Shown here in pieces: positions 15,047 to 16,728 of a stretch of DNA of 16,728 bases. The notes beneath the pieces are model-generated. The model had not been told where the DNA came from, did not search any database, and saw nothing but the letters and a program-made list of their open reading frames with translations. The DNA is from an uncultured Desulfovibrionaceae bacterium. GTDB taxonomy: Bacteria; Desulfobacterota; Desulfovibrionia; Desulfovibrionales; Desulfovibrionaceae. Numbering within the stretch: position 1 is the first letter of the stretch; the number at the start of each line of letters is the position of its first letter. The translations under genes and the position numbers were made by a program. The stretch lies in the NCBI GenBank assembly GCA_947178315.1, contig CAMWXW010000003.1:1-16728 (forward strand). Reading direction: 5' to 3'.

Positions 15047-15853
15047 TTACTCTTCTTCTGATGTTAGCCCTAAGATACCCCGCTTTGTATTTCGGATAAA
15101 AGTAAGGAATGTCTGTATCTCTTCAAATGTTCCATACAGTTCATCGATTTTATCAAGCAATACTTCCCTTGTTTCTCCTTCTGTTTTCCATAGAATAGTT
15201 GATGCTTCTTTTAATGCATGGATTGCCTCTCGTGAAACACCTGCACGGCGAAGACCAACGAGATTGATTCCATGTATCGTAGCAACACTTCTTCTATCTG
15301 AAGCTATCATATAGGGCGGAACATCTCGTGCAATACCAGACATTGCAGCAATAAATGAATAAATCCCAATACGAGTAAATTGATGTATTCCTGCAAAGCC
15401 TCCAATTATACAATGATCTTCTAAATGGACATGTCCTGCTATACTTGCATTGCTCGACATTATTACATGATTGCCTATCACACAATCATGTGCTACATGG
15501 ATATTTGTCATGAAAAGATTATTATTTCCTATCACAGTCTTTGCATCATCTTGTACTGTACCTCTATGGACTGTTGCATGCTCACGAAAAGTATTCGAAT
15601 CTCCTATCCATAGTTCTGTTTTTTCTCCATTAAATTTTAGATCTTGAGGGATATCTCCTAACATTACAAAGCTATGGATTCTATTGTGATTTCCAATACG
15701 AGTATATCGTTTGATAACACTATGAGCCTCTATGATATTGTCATCACCTATATGAGTGTCGGCTTCTATGATACAAAACGGCCCTATGACGTTATCAGAG
15801 CCAATTGTCGCACTTGGATCAATAATAGCTGTGGGGTGAATAGTATTTGCCAT
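15047..15853 (-). CDS. lpxA: UDP-N-acetylglucosamine O-acyltransferase LpxA
   Basis: 268 residues, full length. LpxA adds a 3-hydroxyacyl chain from acyl carrier protein to the 3-OH of UDP-GlcNAc, the first step of lipid A synthesis, in the cytosol as a trimer. The first 190 residues form a left-handed beta-helix of hexapeptide repeats, beginning IHPTAIIDPSATIG. Family marks are GDIPQDLKFNGE (66-77), FREHATVHRGT (89-99), the catalytic pair H122-D123 in HVAHDC, and IARDVPPYMIA (174-184). The C-terminal 75 residues are the helical acyl-carrier-binding part. At the hydrocarbon-ruler place (Gly173 in E. coli) I align Ala170, which may slightly shorten the preferred acyl chain; that is inference. 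The start overlaps the fabZ stop by 1 nt (TAATG), and waaF follows after 1 nt. Confidence 0.96.
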   Translation of the reverse strand: MANTIHPTAIIDPSATIGSDNVIGPFCIIEADTHIGDDNIIEAHSVIKRYTRIGNHNRIHSFVMLGDIPQDLKFNGEKTELWIGDSNTFREHATVHRGTVQDDAKTVIGNNNLFMTNIHVAHDCVIGNHVIMSSNASIAGHVHLEDHCIIGGFAGIHQFTRIGIYSFIAAMSGIARDVPPYMIASDRRSVATIHGINLVGLRRAGVSREAIHALKEASTILWKTEGETREVLLDKIDELYGTFEEIQTFLTFIRNTKRGILGLTSEEE

Positions 15854-16305
15854 TATGTGAGCTCCTTTACAGAAGAAATAGCTGCAGAGAGAATACCTTC
15901 TGCAACAAGTGAGTCATTGACTGTCGCTTGAACTTGCATTTTCCATATAGAAAGTCGTGAGCGTAAGATAGTGCAATACATGTCTAGCCTATCTCCTGGA
16001 ACAACTGGTTTTCTAAACTTCACTTCTTCCATACTTGTAAATAGGAATACGCTATCTTCTGGAAACTGGTGCGTCTTTAAGACAAGCATACCAGCACATT
16101 GTGCCAAACCTTCCATGATAAGCACACCAGGCATGATTGGTAAATTAGGAAAATGTCCTTGAAAAAACGGCTCATTGAACGTCACATTTTTATATGCTTT
16201 TATATATGTATGTGGCTCCCACTCAACTACTCTATCTACTAAGAGAAAAGGATATGCATGTGGTAATAACGAACGAATTTCTTGTATTGAAAAGCCCTGC
16301 TCCAT
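15853..16305 (-). CDS. fabZ: 3-hydroxyacyl-[acyl-carrier-protein] dehydratase FabZ
   Basis: 150 residues from the ATG at 16303-16305, normal for FabZ; a GTG three codons earlier is in frame, but the AGGTAGGTG site is better spaced for the ATG. FabZ removes water from 3-hydroxyacyl-ACP in fatty acid elongation and competes with LpxA for 3-hydroxyacyl-ACP, which explains the frequent fabZ-lpxA pairing. The hotdog-fold signature FFQGHFPNLPIMPGVLIMEGLAQCAG contains the catalytic H51 and E65. The N-terminal LLPHAYPFLLVDRVVEW block is typical. It is the first gene of the fabZ-lpxA-waaF unit, with a 1-nt overlap into lpxA. lpxD, often just upstream of fabZ, is not present: 423 nt of apparently non-coding sequence precede it. 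Confidence 0.95.
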   Translation of the reverse strand: MEQGFSIQEIRSLLPHAYPFLLVDRVVEWEPHTYIKAYKNVTFNEPFFQGHFPNLPIMPGVLIMEGLAQCAGMLVLKTHQFPEDSVFLFTSMEEVKFRKPVVPGDRLDMYCTILRSRLSIWKMQVQATVNDSLVAEGILSAAISSVKELT

Positions 16306-16311
16306 TATATA

Positions 16312-16320
16312 CACCTACCT
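16312..16320 (-). promoter_or_regulatory. Ribosome binding site of fabZ
   Basis: AGGTAGGTG on the minus strand lies 6 nt before the ATG at 16305, supporting that start over the GTG at 16314. Confidence 0.6.
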
Positions 16321-16385
16321 TTACTTGCACAGAGATATCATAAAATATACGATATCACACAACGCACGTTTATACAATATCTAGT

Positions 16386-16414
16386 ATAGTACAGGAGAGC
16401 AGACGTTTTTTCAA
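16386..16414 (-). promoter_or_regulatory. Possible promoter of fabZ-lpxA-waaF
   Basis: On the minus strand TTGAAA (plus 16409-16414) is 17 nt from TACTAT (plus 16386-16391), about 80 nt before fabZ. The -10 is a modest match (4 of 6); an overlapping TATACT is better but 20 nt from the -35. Confidence 0.3.
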
Positions 16415-16728
16415 GTGAAATTTCTGTCTCCATACTTCCCCTATACTAGCAGGAGTAGTCATAGTTTTTCAATTTTGCTCTCTTCTAGCATACGTAGAGT
16501 ATTGAGTATGTTATAGACTTCATAAAATTCTTTACACTACATTATCCAGTACACTCTCATTCATGAGATCAACTTTCATATATCTATGAGAACATGACTC
16601 CATAAATATAGTAGCATATACTTATAATACTAGGAATGATATATTGATTACATAGACTACAATTATGAGATAGATACATATACCACTATATCTCATTACG
16701 TATATTCTTTTTCACTTATAACATAAGG

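Larger units (their letters stand above)
16306..16728. other. 423-nt intergenic region at the window end
   Basis: Upstream of fabZ and running to the window edge; I find no convincing open frame or RNA gene. It holds the fabZ ribosome binding site and possible promoter. It also holds two 9-bp inverted copies, CTAGTATAG (16381-16389) and CTATACTAG (16441-16449), each followed within a few bases by CAGGAG. The last bases are purine-rich (AAGG) and could precede a plus-strand gene starting beyond the window, which cannot be tested. Confidence 0.5.

Noticed and set aside
5915..16449. A window-wide family of TATACTA/TAGTATA operator sites
   Set aside because: The heptamer also occurs inside coding regions (for example murC near 2443 and rnr near 10108) at about the rate expected for AT-rich DNA. 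Only the individual palindromes stand out.
1..16728. CRISPR array, prophage, transposase, tRNA or rRNA, toxin-antitoxin or novel defence cluster
   Set aside because: I read both strands and the intergenic regions and found no regularly spaced repeats, integrase or transposase, cloverleaf-like segment or small paired genes. Apart from hsdS the content is housekeeping.

Overview
The window is AT-rich DNA (roughly 36% GC by eye) from a Gram-negative bacterium. The evidence for an outer membrane with lipopolysaccharide is direct: lpxA, fabZ and two GT9 (ADP-heptose type) glycosyltransferases lie together, next to peptidoglycan genes (murC, murB). The lineage cannot be fixed from sequence alone. 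The three-part NifU paired with NifS, and the DHH/DHHA1 phosphoesterase with its ADPDAVASA and GSAGGHR motifs, resemble versions I associate with Desulfobacterota and some spirochaetes. That is an impression, not a database result.

Layout. (1) Bases 2-328 hold the C-terminal end of a type I restriction specificity subunit (HsdS), cut by the window edge, with a hairpin plus T-run terminator near 393-431. This is the only accessory-type gene. (2) On the minus strand, galE and rlmE overlap by 8 nt. (3) On the plus strand, divergent from galE, come murC, murB and a DHH-family phosphoesterase with a GTG start. (4) A convergent junction carries a perfect 13-bp inverted repeat. (5) On the minus strand, nifU-nifS form a translationally coupled Fe-S cluster assembly operon. 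Its promoter is readable and is followed by a perfect 20-bp palindrome in the leader. (6) On the plus strand is a periplasmic HtrA/Deg protease whose last 25 bases overlap, tail to tail, the end of ybeY. (7) A long minus-strand block runs fabZ-lpxA-waaF, then a short gap with a promoter and a 16-bp palindrome, then a second GT9 glycosyltransferase, ubiX, rnr and ybeY. Most junctions overlap or are nearly so.

How the genes fit together. fabZ, lpxA and the two GT9 enzymes belong to fatty-acid supply, lipid A initiation and LPS core assembly. murC/murB supply UDP-MurNAc-L-alanine for the wall, and galE supplies UDP-galactose for surface glycans. rnr and ybeY, 14 nt apart, are an RNA decay and ribosome quality-control pair. 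nifS/nifU supply Fe-S clusters. HtrA is an envelope quality-control protease. UbiX makes prenylated FMN for a UbiD-type decarboxylase that is not in the window.

This is essentially core genome. I see no CRISPR array, prophage, transposon, toxin-antitoxin pair or obvious new defence system. The observations most worth a second look are regulatory (palindromes at the nifU and GT9 promoters, an inverted repeat at a convergent junction) and protein-level (a NifU C-terminal domain without its CxxC, a GT9 enzyme with an altered GNDSGP motif).
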